Below are positions 21,426 to 32,195 of a stretch of DNA of 64,000 nt, piece after piece. Position numbers and translations under genes: made by a program. Position 1 is the stretch's first letter. Each line of letters starts with the position of its first letter. Source of the DNA: Cristatella mucedo (Eukaryota; Bryozoa; Phylactolaemata; Cristatellidae); assembly GCA_009760855.2 (NCBI GenBank), contig WPIO01000003.1:1887001-1951000 (forward strand), read 5' to 3'. The notes under the pieces were generated by a model. The model had not been told where the DNA came from and did no database searches. It was given only the letters and a program-made list of their open reading frames with translations.

Positions 21426-21789
21426 AACTCCACTTTCAGCAGGCGATAAAGGATTAGGATGGCAGCAAGACTCTCAAGCTCACGACTTGAAACGTTACGT
21501 GCGACCAGATAGAAGTGATGTACCATGTACGACCGGACACAAGAAATTAGAAGGGGCAAGTCTCTAGGCTTAAAGCTCCCAACGATAACACCGGCTGAGG
21601 CAAGGTCAATGATCAGTGCTATTTCGAAGGTACACAATACTGGCTCCTGAGGCCTGAGACTAGCTAATACTCGTATCTAGCACTACAACCTTGTTTATGC
21701 CTCGCGTAGGGCCATACCTAGCACTGCTGCACAAACAGCATTCCTAAGGCAACTAAGAATGTCCTCCAGACTTGAAAAGCCATTAACTT

Positions 21790-21852
21790 ATAATTATAAT
21801 TCGTTTCTACGGTGCTCTAAGAGAACTTAAATCTATTCAGGTGCTGGACCAA
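21790..21852 (-). mobile_element. SINE-1 tail fragment, reverse orientation
   Basis: ATAATTCGTTTCTACGG, then TGCTCTAAGAGAACTTAAAT and CTATTCAGGTGCT are the reverse complement of the SINE-1 3' end. The tRNA-like head is absent. Confidence 0.6.
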
Positions 21853-21964
21853 ACCAGCTGCAACTTGAATGTTCAACAAGGAATCAATATGTAGCTGATA
21901 ATTACCACCAATATGAATAATTGGATTGAAATAAATAATAAGACATTTGTATAGTGACCTAAAT

Positions 21965-22110
21965 GCTTGTTTGGTCCAGCAGTTAAGGTGCTCGCCCCGA
22001 GCAAGGTCTGGCTGAGGTCGTGGGCTCGAGCCCCGAGGCATACGTGAAGCACCTGAATAGAGATTAAGTTCTCTTGGGGCGCTATAAACATGAATTAAAT
22101 ATATATATAT
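21965..22110 (+). mobile_element. SINE-1 copy, near full length
   Basis: It has TTTGGTCCAGCAGTTAAGG (A-box-like), GCTCGCCCCGAGCAAGG, GGTCGTGGGCTCGAGCCCC (B-box-like), then GCACCTGAATAGAGATTAAG and TTCTCTTGGGGCGCTAT. The tail is AT-rich and runs into a long TA array. Confidence 0.85.
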
Positions 22111-22144
22111 ATAACATTCTATTTATTTATTCTATTTATAATTC

Positions 22145-22390
<246 letters not shown>

Positions 22391-22689
22391 TGTAAAGCAG
22401 ACCACATAGCTCTCGTCACAAACAGGAACAGCGATGGTCTCCAAGTATCAGTAAGCGGCATTCTGTTTGAAGGCACGAGTCGAGTTCGCGGACAATGACG
22501 CTGCATTTTACTTTGTACTGGCCTTGCAACGAACCCCGATCAGGAGGTCTGGCTACAAGAGGCAAGCAAAGCAAAGGTGGTGGCACAGGGAATCCAGTTA
22601 CAAACAGGCTCCAAGAACGACAACATCGCCACACTAAGGATGCAGACCCGTACGAACTCCTATCCGAAAGTAAGAGCCATGCTTCTTTT

Positions 22690-22772
22690 ACAGCATATTA
22701 AAGTGCCTAGAAAGAGACTAAGTTCTCTGAGGTTACTATACAAATGCATTACTATTATTATTATTATTATTA
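22690..22772 (+). mobile_element. LINE-B 3' tail
   Basis: AAAGTGCCTAGAAAGAGAC, TAAGTTCTCTGAGG, CTATACAAATGCATT and an ATT-repeat tail. Only the last 80 bases or so are present. Confidence 0.8.
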
Positions 22773-24079
22773 CAAAGTGACACACCCCCATCGAGTGCGA
22801 GAGACTTGGTTCAATAGCTGCCAGCATCGAAAGAAGACGTCACACAGCATACAGTATGCTCTACGAGTTTCAATGCATGCATGCATGCATTGTTCAGCTT
22901 ACTATTTGCAAGAGCATACATTACTACGAGAAACAATTCACAAGCAGGCAGCTTCGTGAGGCACAGAAACGTGCACCAGGGTGTGCACGTGCAAGCGCAC
23001 GAGTACACACGAGTACACGCACCAACACACACAGCTTACGGGCAGCAATAATGCACTGTGAACTCCAAGCCTGCTAGGTAAGATCTCATGTTACCTTCGT
23101 TATCGTGATGAATTCGGTGCTTAAGAATACACCTTTCACACCAGTGATTCGAAACAGCTGCCTGCAAAAGAACGGCTTGTTTTTGATGCAGCCTGTGCAG
23201 CAGAAGCTCTGTGCTAATCATCACGATGCCAATGCACAAACTGACAAATTACTCAGGAGGCGATTACGCAGGGAAGTGAGGTGCAAAGCAACAAGAGGAT
23301 AGGCACACGTGACATTACAGAACGGTGAGAGACCTCGGGTGCTGCACAGGGATCGGCAACAGAGCAGCAATAAGATGCAGCCGGCCAGACAGACATCGAT
23401 CTCAAGCCGATTGACCTCGTCATTGATCATAGTGTCGGGTTAACTCACTTAGCTAAGGGCGAACTGGTGGTTGAAGCTAGGCTAGGAAAATCCCGAGTTC
23501 CAGAGTCGAGTACTGCGCAGCCCGGGTAAAACTTGAGGCAGTTCGGGTTCGGCGTGTCCTGAGTCTGTATGAACATCCACCGACCTAATGGTAAAGTGAA
23601 TAGGGTGCGGCTATGACTGCATCAGGTGACAGGATGCAGCAATGCAAACAGCAATGGCCACCAAACCAACACTACAGATTAGAGCAGCTACGAACAAAGC
23701 GACAAGGTGATGACACGACGCAAGGCGATGACGATGTCGCACTGCTACTGCGATTTCGGCAACGAGCTCGAAATGCGATCACCGGCTGCGACGAGCCTTT
23801 GCCCATGTGTGGTGGCAAAATCAGACTACCACGAATGCCAAGGTCACCGGACAAGCCTTACGAGGCATTAACTGAAGCGCTGGGCTGGCTTTCATTCGCA
23901 GGACAGGACCACCAAAAACGCTGGCGTGGTAGAAACACAACCTGTGCGCCTGCGTTGACAAGCCAAATCTGCAAACAAAGAGGAATATTCCAATACAAAG
24001 GGTTGCAAATGAGATTCTTAAGACAACACCCGGCTACTTTAGCAAATAGCCACGGTTATCTCAAGACAAGGTACACCTC
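22773..24079. other. Unassigned sequence, probably NFU1 intron or flank
   Basis: No exon or repeat is recognised. ATGCATGCATGCATGC-like repeats occur near 22.88 kb. A 187-codon plus-strand frame starts at 23613, but its end lies in a SINE-2 copy and its product resembles nothing known, so it is not called a gene. Confidence 0.35.
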
Positions 24080-24245
24080 TGGGTCTCGCCCTAGGGGTAA
24101 GATGCTTGCTTGCACTTCACGACTCTGGTTTAAAGGGTTTGAGTCCTGCAACACGCAATATTTAACTGCCCACTAGTAAGTGGTAAAAATAGGTGCTAAG
24201 GCTCTTCTGCTGGTATATAAATGAGGCTGTCAAAACCAGCTAACC
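24080..24245 (+). mobile_element. SINE-2 copy
   Basis: A tRNA-like head (TAAGATGCTTGCTTGC, GGGTTTGAGTCCTGCAAC) is followed by AAGTGGTAAAAATAGG, GGCTCTTCTGCTGGTATAT and GAGGCTGTCAAAACCAGCTA. The same order occurs at 40515-40665 and 62768-62925. Confidence 0.75.
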
Positions 24246-24504
24246 TTTACTTTACTTAATACGGCAACGGCTAGAACAGTGAATGAATAGATGCAGCATA
24301 GCATGGAACTGATATAACAAGCAAGAAAAAAAGATTCTATGCACACATTATGGCAACCAAGTTCCTTAAATAGCAATACCAGGCTTGTCATACATCCTTC
24401 AATACCTCATAAGCAACTTTATGTCAAACGGAATGACCGTCAAAAACAAAGGTAATGCAAAAATAGTCGCACAACACACGCACGTACGTGCACCTGCTCG
24501 CGCT

Positions 24505-24510
<6 letters not shown>

Positions 24511-24560
<50 letters not shown>
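24511..24560. repeat. CA microsatellite
   Basis: About 25 CA units preceded by a CGCGCTCGCGCG-like alternating purine-pyrimidine stretch, which together could form Z-DNA. Confidence 0.95.
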
Positions 24561-24563
<3 letters not shown>

Positions 24564-24605
24564 GCGTTTGAAATATTACACACGCTCTGTAGCGACTGAT
24601 TTTCC

Positions 24606-24827
24606 CTAAAGTCCTACGGAGAAAAAGAGTAATCGGAACGATGCTAGCCCTTGTGGATGCGTGACAAATATCGGTGAAGTCTCAGCGTTGAAACCGGTGA
24701 GTCGAAAGGCCGGCTCGATGCTCGCAGGTATTCCGACGGTAGCTGAGATAGGCAGCAATAAATAAAACCCACAAATTAACGTAAAAAGTCCATATCCATA
24801 GCGTAGATCAGTATATTCGACAGTCAC
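24606..24827 (-). CDS. Unknown membrane-protein-like frame, 73 codons
   Basis: A minus-strand frame ends at a stop at 24606-24608. Near its start it has a hydrophobic stretch (GLFTLICGFYLLLPISATVG) that could span a membrane, then a short polar tail. I do not recognise a family. It marks the left side of a region rich in unassigned, coding-like frames. It could be a chance frame. Confidence 0.25.
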   Translation of the reverse strand: MTVEYTDLRYGYGLFTLICGFYLLLPISATVGIPASIEPAFRLTGFNAETSPIFVTHPQGLASFRLLFFSVGL

Positions 24828-24941
24828 AGAGGGCTACAGGGTCCAACGCAGGCCATAGCGTCCAACAACTCTTGTTCTACGCCCTAGTACAACCGACCTG
24901 TTCGACGCCCACATTTTAAAGCTGCGTGACTGTTAAATGAC

Positions 24942-25060
24942 TCGGACTTGATATTCCGCATAACCATAGAATAAGCCGTAGCCTGCTCCTCGTCATTATC
25001 ATTCAGGAACCGCGACTAATAAATATCTCGGCAGTCATAATTCGGCAGATGCAGCACGCC
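24942..25060. repeat. Dispersed repeat shared with 40262-40387
   Basis: The segment ATAATTCAGGAACC-type, CGACTAATAAAT, then CTCGGCAGT and AGATGCAGC recurs near 40.3 kb with a few differences. Family unknown. It may be part of a larger diverged transposon. Confidence 0.55.
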
Positions 25061-25140
25061 GACGTTTCAGAAAAAATCAGAAAAAATATTATTAAGGTAG
25101 TAATAAAAGCAGGCTACATCTGTATTTTAGGAGCACGAAC

Positions 25141-25344
25141 TTATGGCAACATTCGAAGGTAAGTGATAGTTTTGAGTCGTTTATACAACCGACCCAGCCC
25201 CCCACCCGGCGGTCGCACGGGGCCAACGCGTCCGAACCGTAACAACCGGCGATCTTTCATAGCTACATCAATAGCAGTTTGCCAAGCAGAGCTATATGAA
25301 AATTTAAGTCGAATTCGTAAACCTACCTCATCGGGCTGCGGCAT
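25141..25344 (-). CDS. Unknown frame in the candidate viral island
   Basis: A 68-codon minus-strand frame with basic, mixed composition (SYSSAWQTAIDVAMKDRRLL, then GRVGPVRPPGGGLGRLYKRL). No family is recognised. An overlapping plus-strand frame of similar length exists, so the coding strand is uncertain. Confidence 0.25.
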   Translation of the reverse strand: MPQPDEVGLRIRLKFSYSSAWQTAIDVAMKDRRLLRFGRVGPVRPPGGGLGRLYKRLKTITYLRMLP

Positions 25345-25481
25345 AAGCTCAGCACCACCCCAGCCCGAACACGCGCAGCATTAGCCGTCATTGTTGATGG
25401 TCAAGTGCCAAGGTCGACGGGCTCCGCCGTCCTCGACCCGTAACCCCGCAACCAGATAACTGTTAGACGTTCGGCGCTTCG

Positions 25482-25676
25482 ATGGACTCCTCAAAGCACG
25501 TCTACATACACTACGGTCCGTACGAGTCGTGCGGTGTAGTGGATTATCGAACGAATCGACTGGAGGGTCTGCAAAGTAAGGATGGGACCGCTAAGCTAAC
25601 GCCGACACTCAGGTCCACGCTTGGCGGGCTGCAGCTTGCTGCTTCTCATTTCGAAGCGCAGCGCAGCGGTACGTAA
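25482..25676 (+). CDS. Unknown frame in the candidate viral island
   Basis: A 64-codon plus-strand frame starting MDSSKHVYIHYGPYESCGVV, with balanced composition, ending TAA at 25674-25676. A GC-rich stretch open in several frames on both strands follows (25689-26036). No family is recognised. Confidence 0.3.
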   Translation: MDSSKHVYIHYGPYESCGVVDYRTNRLEGLQSKDGTAKLTPTLRSTLGGLQLAASHFEAQRSGT

Positions 25677-26455
25677 TTCGTAACCCAGATGAGTGACCGC
25701 CCCGAGGGCGTTGAGTGCCTGAGGGAAAAGCATCCGTGGACGAAATCTTCTCAGCAGCCGCGGCGATTGGAGGGCGGGGCGCAAGCGCGTAGCCGAGATG
25801 AGAAATCGTTCCGTGAAAATGGCGAAGGGCGGGCGAGAGCGACTCAGAGGATGAAGCCCCCGAAGCTCAGCACGCCGCGCGAAGCTCTGCTCGCTGCGCC
25901 GCACTCTGCTGTCCTCGTTTCCGGGCATGTGTTCGTGCACGCGCCCGGACTGCGGGATGGCCTCCCGGCCCGCGTGCGCTCGTCCTAGATTTCGATAGCG
26001 GACGCTCGATCTTGAAAGATCGGTCGCGCTCGGCATTTATAGAGATGGAAAAGTAGAATATTGTTGCCAAAATCGCATGCAATAAATCGGGTTTCAGGCT
26101 AGGATTGAATTGAGTGACGACGAGGGTGAAAGAGGCGGCGAGGTAGCGTGCAGGGTCCGCTTTCACAACGCTGCGCTACGTCGTATTGTCTCTACGTAGC
26201 CGTAGAGCACAGCCGTACAGGCAATGTGATTGGACGGACCCCTGCGGTTACGAGCCTGGTCGCGCGCCAGGCTCGCGAGCGACCGTGGCAGCCGTCAAGA
26301 ACGAGGATCAACTTTGTAGCGAATGGCGGTAGTTTTGTTGAATTAATGATGTCGCTCGATGGCAGATGCGGCTTATGTAGCTGGAAGGAGTTTTCTGCCA
26401 AAAAAATGCAATAACTGCTTACTAGCGGTGGGGACGACGACTCTTATGCTGGGAT
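25677..26455. other. GC-rich stretch with overlapping open frames on both strands
   Basis: GC-rich, CpG-rich sequence in which frames on both strands stay open (plus 25689-25988, minus 25596-26036 and 25867-26166). One plus-strand reading contains an acidic SDSEDE cluster and Arg-rich runs. The coding frame cannot be decided by eye and no product is proposed. Confidence 0.3.
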
Positions 26456-26644
26456 ATGAAGAGAAACGACAGTCTTTTGCTTTACGATGCGCAGACACGT
26501 GTTTCTAGCGCTCCCGCGCCGTGTTTGAGCGTAGCCGATTCGCTCCTCAAACCAGCAGAATTGCTAGACAGTTTTTCGGGCATTAGCCGCAGTATGCCGG
26601 CTGATTTCTGCGAGCTAGGCGACGATAAAAAATACTTTTTTTAG
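26456..26644 (+). CDS. Unknown short protein frame
   Basis: A 62-codon frame with MKRNDSLLLYDAQTRVSSAP at its start and a balanced, soluble-protein composition, ending TAG at 26642-26644. No family is recognised. Confidence 0.3.
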   Translation: MKRNDSLLLYDAQTRVSSAPAPCLSVADSLLKPAELLDSFSGISRSMPADFCELGDDKKYFF

Positions 26645-27482
26645 AGAGTAGCATGCGTAGTCAGCGATGTGAGAAATCGTTACAATGGCTGGTCGCTAGT
26701 CAATAAAAAAGGCCCGCTAAGTGGTCTCTCTAGAGCCGTCTCTTTCCTGAAGTCAGGTTTTCATAAAATTTTTAGGAAAACTGCTTGTCCTTGCGTTTTT
26801 CATAATCGTCGTATTTCTGATACAAGGAAGTACGCGCTTTGACGGTGAGAATCTTAGCTCAAAAGTAGTTATGGGTTAATTCGGTCCACTCATACTTTAG
26901 ATGATCTCCACTATACCATTGAATCTTGAAGCTGGCCTTAGCGTGACCTCTCGTTTTCATTCATCTTGTGCTTCATACCTTTTGGTAGCGTGCATTTGCT
27001 CTCCGTTCATCTAATTTAACGTGTACCTGTGAAAGATGGCTGCTGTACTGTAGAGCTCGGGTCAGATGTGTTTTGGTAACCGTATTGCATTTGTTCATGC
27101 TGATTATTTTAATCCCGAAAATGCACTCGAGACTGCAGAGGCTGAAGATGGTATATTAAACATATTGGGACGAATGACCTAGTGCAAAATAACAGAGGCC
27201 GCAGAGCTTTTGCTGGCCTGCTGGTGCACGTCTTCTGCCGCGACGGCACCACGCTAACAGCGGGCCTGAGAGCAGCCGGAACGCTTCAAAAGCCCGGCGT
27301 GGCCCGGGTGCCGGGATGCCTGACCTGGTTTTCGCAGCCTCTGCCCACGTGCCGTGTCACTCGAGGAGTAATGGCTGGCCGAGGTCGCTCGGTTCCGAGT
27401 AAAAGCCGTGGTATCTTGACGAGACTTCCATCTCTATTGATGTGGTCTTCTTTACCCACCGCACTGCGGAGATCTATCCTTA
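26645..27482. other. Island sequence without a clear frame
   Basis: AT-rich to mixed sequence. A 116-codon frame from 27182 overlaps competing frames. Nothing recognisable as host exon or repeat. Confidence 0.3.
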
Positions 27483-27662
27483 AATGTCCTTGGAGCCATT
27501 GCCCAAATCCCGTGGCTCGTTTACACAGATAGCCCGCATTCTGGTGCCGCTAGTTATGACGCTCTGTTAGTTGGCATTATGCAAATCCTTAAATCGCTTG
27601 CTCTTGATCGGTGGTTGGCACGGCAGCTGGAAAGCGATTATGAAGACGTTCACAGTGCTTGA
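27483..27662 (+). pseudogene. Unknown open frame without a start codon
   Basis: About 59 codons stay open and end TGA at 27660-27662. Segments such as QIPWLVYTDSPHSGAASYDA and LALDRWLARQLESDY look like folded-protein sequence. No ATG begins it and an apparent frame break lies just upstream, so it reads as a fragment of a damaged gene. Family unknown. Confidence 0.35.
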
Positions 27663-27759
27663 TCGTATTGCTTCACTCGTCATTTTGACATCCATGATTT
27701 TTAGGCAGGCTGATACACACGATGAGAATGTGCCTGCTCCAGACGGAAGTATACAAATA

Positions 27760-27897
27760 ATATAATTCATGCGTATAGCGCCCCAAGAGAGCTTAATCTC
27801 TATTCAGGCGCTTCACATATGCCTCGGGGCCCGAGCCCACGACCTCAGCCAGACCTTGGTCGGGGCGAGCACCTTGACCGCTGGACCACACCAACTC
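27760..27897 (-). mobile_element. SINE-1 copy, reverse orientation
   Basis: The reverse complement order is visible: TATAATTCATGCGTATAGCG, CCCCAAGAGAGCTTAATCTC, TATTCAGGCGCTTCAC, GGGCCCGAGCCCACGACC and CCGCTGGACCACACCAA. Near full length. Confidence 0.85.
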
Positions 27898-28198
27898 GGC
27901 AAGTATCGATTAAAAAAAGAAGTAACAATAGTATGCGATATGCGGGGGAAAATAAGTGTGTACCGGAGATCACCATTTCTAAATAGCTAGTCGGCGACGT
28001 GTTGGCTCCGAATTGGTCTATCGCTATAGTCTTTTACTGACAGAAATGATCAGGCTTGCCTAACTGACTTAGATTAATTCCTCTGTGAGATAGTTTCTAC
28101 CTGAGCAAGGTCTCGCAACCACGGCCTGTTTCTTAACCACTTGTGGTATCTTTTAAAAGTCAAAATAGGCTTTGCTTTTTCGACGAATACCAACTGTT
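27898..28198. other. Island sequence without recognised content
   Basis: AT-leaning, no exon, repeat or frame that I can support. Confidence 0.3.
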
Positions 28199-28483
28199 TC
28201 AGAAAATACCTCCTTGTGTTGGCAATGCCACTTCGCAATTCTGAAAAACTTCGCAGCTCAATATTAAAACTGTTGGAAAGACAAATATATCTGACCCTGT
28301 TACATCGGCAGCGAATACAAAAAGTTTGCTGTCTTGCAACTTCTTAGCATTTGTTAGATAATGAGACTGGACTTTATGGCCCTCTAAAGATCCAGAGTAT
28401 CTAGATAAAAAAAATATTGACAGGATCAGCACAGATTGTAGACGATTGTGTTGGCGTGGCGTGGTGCTTACTTCAAAATCCAA
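28199..28483 (-). CDS. Unknown 94-codon frame
   Basis: A minus-strand frame with segments such as KLFVFAADVTGSDIFVFPTV of protein-like character. A competing 68-codon plus-strand frame overlaps. No family is recognised. Confidence 0.25.
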   Translation of the reverse strand: MDFEVSTTPRQHNRLQSVLILSIFFLSRYSGSLEGHKVQSHYLTNAKKLQDSKLFVFAADVTGSDIFVFPTVLILSCEVFQNCEVALPTQGGIF

Positions 28484-29499
28484 AGGGTCTCGTACTTGAA
28501 ATACGAGCCATACAATCTCTAGGTCATTCAGCAGCCCCGGACAAAGTTTTCAAACCAGCAAAAGATGTTATTGCAGTGATCTGGCTGTAAAGAATGAATT
28601 TATAAGCTTTCGCTCGCACCATAAATTTGTGCTATTGAAAGGACTAAAATAGTTTGCCCTTTTGAAGTTTGAAAAATTAAATGCAATAGCTGGATTGGAG
28701 ATTTATTACTCAAAAATTTCCAGATGGAGGCACCCCACAATTTCCGGGTCTTTTTTCCGATATCTTTCCAAAGAACTTTCGATGGACGTGATTTGGGTCG
28801 ATACCCCAGGTTTGAGAAACGATCATGCTATGTGAATAATTGTATCTGAAAAATTGTGAGACAGTTCAGTTGAATGAACGTCTGACAGTACTTCAAGACC
28901 AATTGCTAAAATACGGTTACTTTCTTGTCAGCCAATGCTAAGATCAATTTTTACAATGTTCTTTCTTATATAGTGCATGCTGTAGTGGCTTCCTGGCAAT
29001 AGACGGTAGATTTATCAGTAACCGCTATTCATCTTGGGGTCTTAGTTCGACTAATTATTGGATGCCTCCGTATTGTGTGGTTTGTTGGGCTAGAAGTATT
29101 TGAGGTCAAAGAATTAAGGTAATGAATTGTCTCGAGTTGCAAGAGCTCAGGTTGTCAAATTAAATGGAAGTAACAATTCCGATGAGCATAGAATGAACTA
29201 GATCCAAAAATCAAAGAAGTAATTACATTTGTGATTAGGAACATGACTTTGGAGGATGAACGTACTTCAGCAGCCTCCGGACTAAGGATTGGCACAGTTT
29301 CCATTTTGACCTAAAGTCTTTTCTGTAGTCGTTTTCATTGGAGGATAGCCCGACCTACGACTAGTAAACGTGTGTACATATTGCATCATGAGCATTTTGC
29401 GTTCATTTGAAAAGATTGAAATATTCATACTGACCGGGTTTGCAGCTCTGGTAAACGTGCTGCTTGCCATACTGACGTGTCTTTTGAAGGCAACGACAA
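28484..29499. other. AT-rich island sequence, possibly decayed coding DNA
   Basis: One plus-strand frame is broken by stops at irregular spacing for about 750 bases. Stop spacing is close to chance, so no pseudogene is called. No repeat family is recognised. Confidence 0.3.
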
Positions 29500-29646
29500 G
29501 TTGCCGAGCGCCCTAAGAGAACTGAATCTCTATTCAGGCGCTGCACATATGCCCCGGACTCGAGCCCACAGTCTCGGCCGTCGAATTCACCTTGTAATAT
29601 AATGCAATGTGTCGGTCGGGGCGAGAACCTTACCCGCTGGGCCTTT
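29500..29646 (-). mobile_element. SINE-1 copy with an internal insertion, reverse orientation
   Basis: GCGCCCTAAGAGAACTGAAT, CTATTCAGGCGCTGCAC and GACTCGAGCCCACAGTCTCG mark the tail and B-box region. About 30 foreign bases then precede GTCGGGGCGAGAACCTTACC and GCTGGGCC. Confidence 0.75.
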
Positions 29647-30598
29647 TTTCAAAAATAACTTGCTCAATAGACAGGGGTGCTCGCGTTCTAATTTACGCCC
29701 CATTAATCTGGTTTATCGTTAGAAAATCTCTTTTGCACCGTGGCCGTCGCGATCACCGAGTGACCTTGAAGCCGCCGCCAAGGCTCTCTCTGACGTGGTA
29801 ATGCTACGAACGCGCTCCAGAGGCTACTGAGCTGTAGTCTTTTGCCGCAATTACGGCGCACGTAACGAGCGCCAGTCCTGAACTGACGCGTGGTAAATAC
29901 ACGTAGACTTCGCTCTGCGAAGCGAGGCCTAAAGAGGCCATAGCTGCTGCGCCGATGCTCTCAGGTGCACGCCGGCGGCAGCAGGGAACGGCACCAATCA
30001 AGAGCCGTCATATGACTAGCCAATGTTGTCGACTTAGGACTGTCTATTCGATAGCCATGGATACAGCATCAGCCGTAGCGTACGAATGCCCCACTTTAAG
30101 CCCGAATTACAAGTGACTGTTACTATTACTTTCCATGTTCTGTCATCATTTCTAAAATATAGAAAAATATATACCGGCTCTTATGAGTTTTAATCCAGGA
30201 ATCGCTAATAATCTCTAGGGCTGTCGTCGGGCTGACGTAACATGCTAACTTTTCAGTATGGAGACCCCTGTGGCGTGTGTTATTGTTAATGTTACCTCAT
30301 CTTGATACAGACTCTTTGCAAGAATCGTTGCTGAAACACTAACGGCAAGCTGAAGACCAGCAGTGTGAGATTGACAGCGAAGTTATCTTAATAGCGCGTT
30401 ATGTGTTACAGAGTACCTTACAGCGCGGAGACATACGACGGAGTTAATACCAACTAATGACAGGAACATCGTCGAGCTGTGGGTAAAGGGAGAATTGATC
30501 TTCACTTGCAAACTAACAGATTTAGAATTCGGTGAGTTTATATCCTTATCGTGTATGTATTCGCTGATCCACTGTGAATTTAAGTGTTTTTGAAACGT
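29647..30598. other. Island sequence with weak frames
   Basis: A 65-codon minus-strand frame at 29804-30001 is Ala/Ser-rich with no known match. The remainder shows nothing recognisable. Confidence 0.3.
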
Positions 30599-30795
30599 TG
30601 CTCGAGCCCCGTGGCATGCAGGTATGCGAAGCGCCCGAATAGCGATTCTATCGAAGTTCTCTAATTGTAATAATGTGATATAGAATATAATTAATATAAT
30701 TGTAATAATGATTATATAGAAGTTCTCTAAATGTAATAAATAATAATAATGCCCCTAGAGAAGTTCTCTAAGGGCATTATAGAAATGCACTGTAG
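30599..30795 (+). mobile_element. Partial SINE-1 with internal triplication
   Basis: A B-box-like TGCTCGAGCCCCGTGGCA and GCGCCCGAATAGCGATT are followed by three spaced copies of AAGTTCTCTAA embedded in AATAATAAT-rich spacers, then GGGCATTATAGAAATG. The tail seems to have expanded internally. Confidence 0.6.
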
Positions 30796-30798
30796 TTG

Positions 30799-31041
30799 CT
30801 ATACGTAAGCCTCGCTCGGGCTCGGGCGGCTCATTGCTTGCTCAGTCCTTCTGTACGCCACGAAGAGGACATCCATATCTAGCGAGGGGATGTTAAACTC
30901 GTCGCGGACGTAGCCTCGCATTACCTCGTAGCGGAAGCAAACAACTGGTGGCACGGAGCTGAGGAGCTTAAGAGATGACCCCGAACTGGCTCTGAGGGTC
31001 TCTTCTACTTGCCGAGTCGATTTCAGCCGTACCAGCCGACA
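30799..31041 (-). CDS. Unknown 80-codon open frame, likely C-terminal fragment
   Basis: A minus-strand frame is open from after a TAG at 31044-31042 to TAG at 30801-30799. It contains RYEVMRGYVRDEFNIPSLDM then DVLFVAYRRTEQAM, which looks like a folded protein rather than chance sequence. No upstream ATG of useful length exists, so it is a fragment or an exon. No family is recognised. It lies beside a SINE-1 copy that may have cut it. Confidence 0.4.
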   Translation of the reverse strand, partial: CRLVRLKSTRQVEETLRASSGSSLKLLSSVPPVVCFRYEVMRGYVRDEFNIPSLDMDVLFVAYRRTEQAMSRPSPSEAYV

Positions 31042-31524
31042 CTAACGATGCTCGCGAACGAGAAAAATAAATTCGCTTCTCCTATACAGCCAGTGACTAG
31101 AGGTCCCGCTTAGCAGGCCTCAGCCTACACCCTTGCTTTAGGCAGACGATTTTACTGCCAATGATATCACCACGGTTTCTTTTGAAAGGTAGAGTACGCT
31201 TCCAGCGCTAGTGGCATGCAAACGCGCTTTCATTGGTCACTCGAGCTTCCGGCGCGTCTTGTTATCCGCTTGCATGCATTGCCTGACAATATTTTTCGGG
31301 TCCGTGCTGCGAGTGAGTTTTAATTTTAGCTTCATAGGTATGAATTGAGTTAAATAATCGATGCTTTTTTCCCATCGCTACCTAAGGTTCGCCATCATTT
31401 TGTAAAGTTAACTTTGACTGTAAAAGTAGTTAGGATGAGAGCAATTTCCTTATTTAATTTGGGACGTTGTTTTTGTATAAGCCTCGAGGTACTCTGAGCA
31501 GTATTTGATTAGACGTCGTGCAGT
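31042..31524. other. Island sequence without recognised content
   Basis: Mixed composition; no supportable frame or repeat. Confidence 0.3.
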
Positions 31525-31677
31525 ATGGACTCTGACGTAGACAAAATTAAAGTTTTTTTCTTCGTATTGAGACGTTACTAAACAATGAGCATGCCCTTGA
31601 CATTACAGGTGGAGACGGTGAGCTCGATCATCTCTGCCTTCAAGCCTGGCAGCAGGTCGAAAAAGCATTCTAACTAA
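31525..31677 (+). pseudogene. Small unknown frame with one internal stop
   Basis: The frame opens with ATG GAC TCT GAC, meets TAA at 31579-31581, then continues in the same frame through a second ATG to TAA at 31675-31677. The last part (VETVSSIISAFKPGSRSKKH) has a basic Ser/Lys-rich end. It is either two tiny genes or one gene with a nonsense mutation. Family unknown. Confidence 0.3.
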
Positions 31678-32112
31678 GCGACGACCGACGATGCTACGGA
31701 ACGACCGTCGTTAAATTAATTTAATTTTTTAGAAGGAACGTGTACTTAGTGGATGTATAGGCGGGGGTCCGTGGCATCTTCAGCTCAAATTTGATTTCTG
31801 CGCACCCTGTACGAACTCATTTACATACTATCGCTAGCCTTTAGCGGGACATGCTGATGAACTAACATTTAATCTAAGCAAAAAAATAAAAAAAATATTG
31901 GTTATATTTTGTGCACGCCTACACATATTATTTAAGACACGAGATTTATAGTATCTTAGATGGCATGAATTATACTTTGAAAGTGTCTATCCAAAGTGCA
32001 CTTAACATTAATATGGGGAACTACCTTCCCCTGAAATAGCGTTTGCAGAGTTTCTTTTCATACCAGTTCGTGACCTACGGCGTCTAAAAATCTAAATCTC
32101 TTACTTTGGGCT
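31678..32112. other. Island sequence without recognised content
   Basis: AT-rich, no frame or repeat that can be supported. It ends at a perfect hairpin. Confidence 0.3.
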
Positions 32113-32158
32113 TTGCAAACATAAAAATGAGCTACTAAGCTCATTTTTATGTTTGCAA
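32113..32158. repeat. Perfect 21-bp inverted repeat, 4-base loop
   Basis: Positions 32113-32133 (TTGCAAACATAAAAATGAG followed by CT) pair perfectly with 32138-32158 around ACTA. Such a long perfect hairpin is unlikely by chance in unselected or old sequence. No clear stop codon of a supported frame touches it. Confidence 0.95.
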
Positions 32159-32195
32159 CTTTCATTTGCGACTTTCATTTCGGAGCTAAGTGTAA

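Noticed and set aside
23613-24176. 187-codon plus-strand frame
   Set aside because: Its 3' part is SINE-2 sequence, and the remainder has no recognisable domain or splice structure.
28575-29330. Single frame with protein-like pieces separated by stops
   Set aside because: Stop spacing is near chance expectation and stops of all three kinds occur; without homology it cannot be called a pseudogene.
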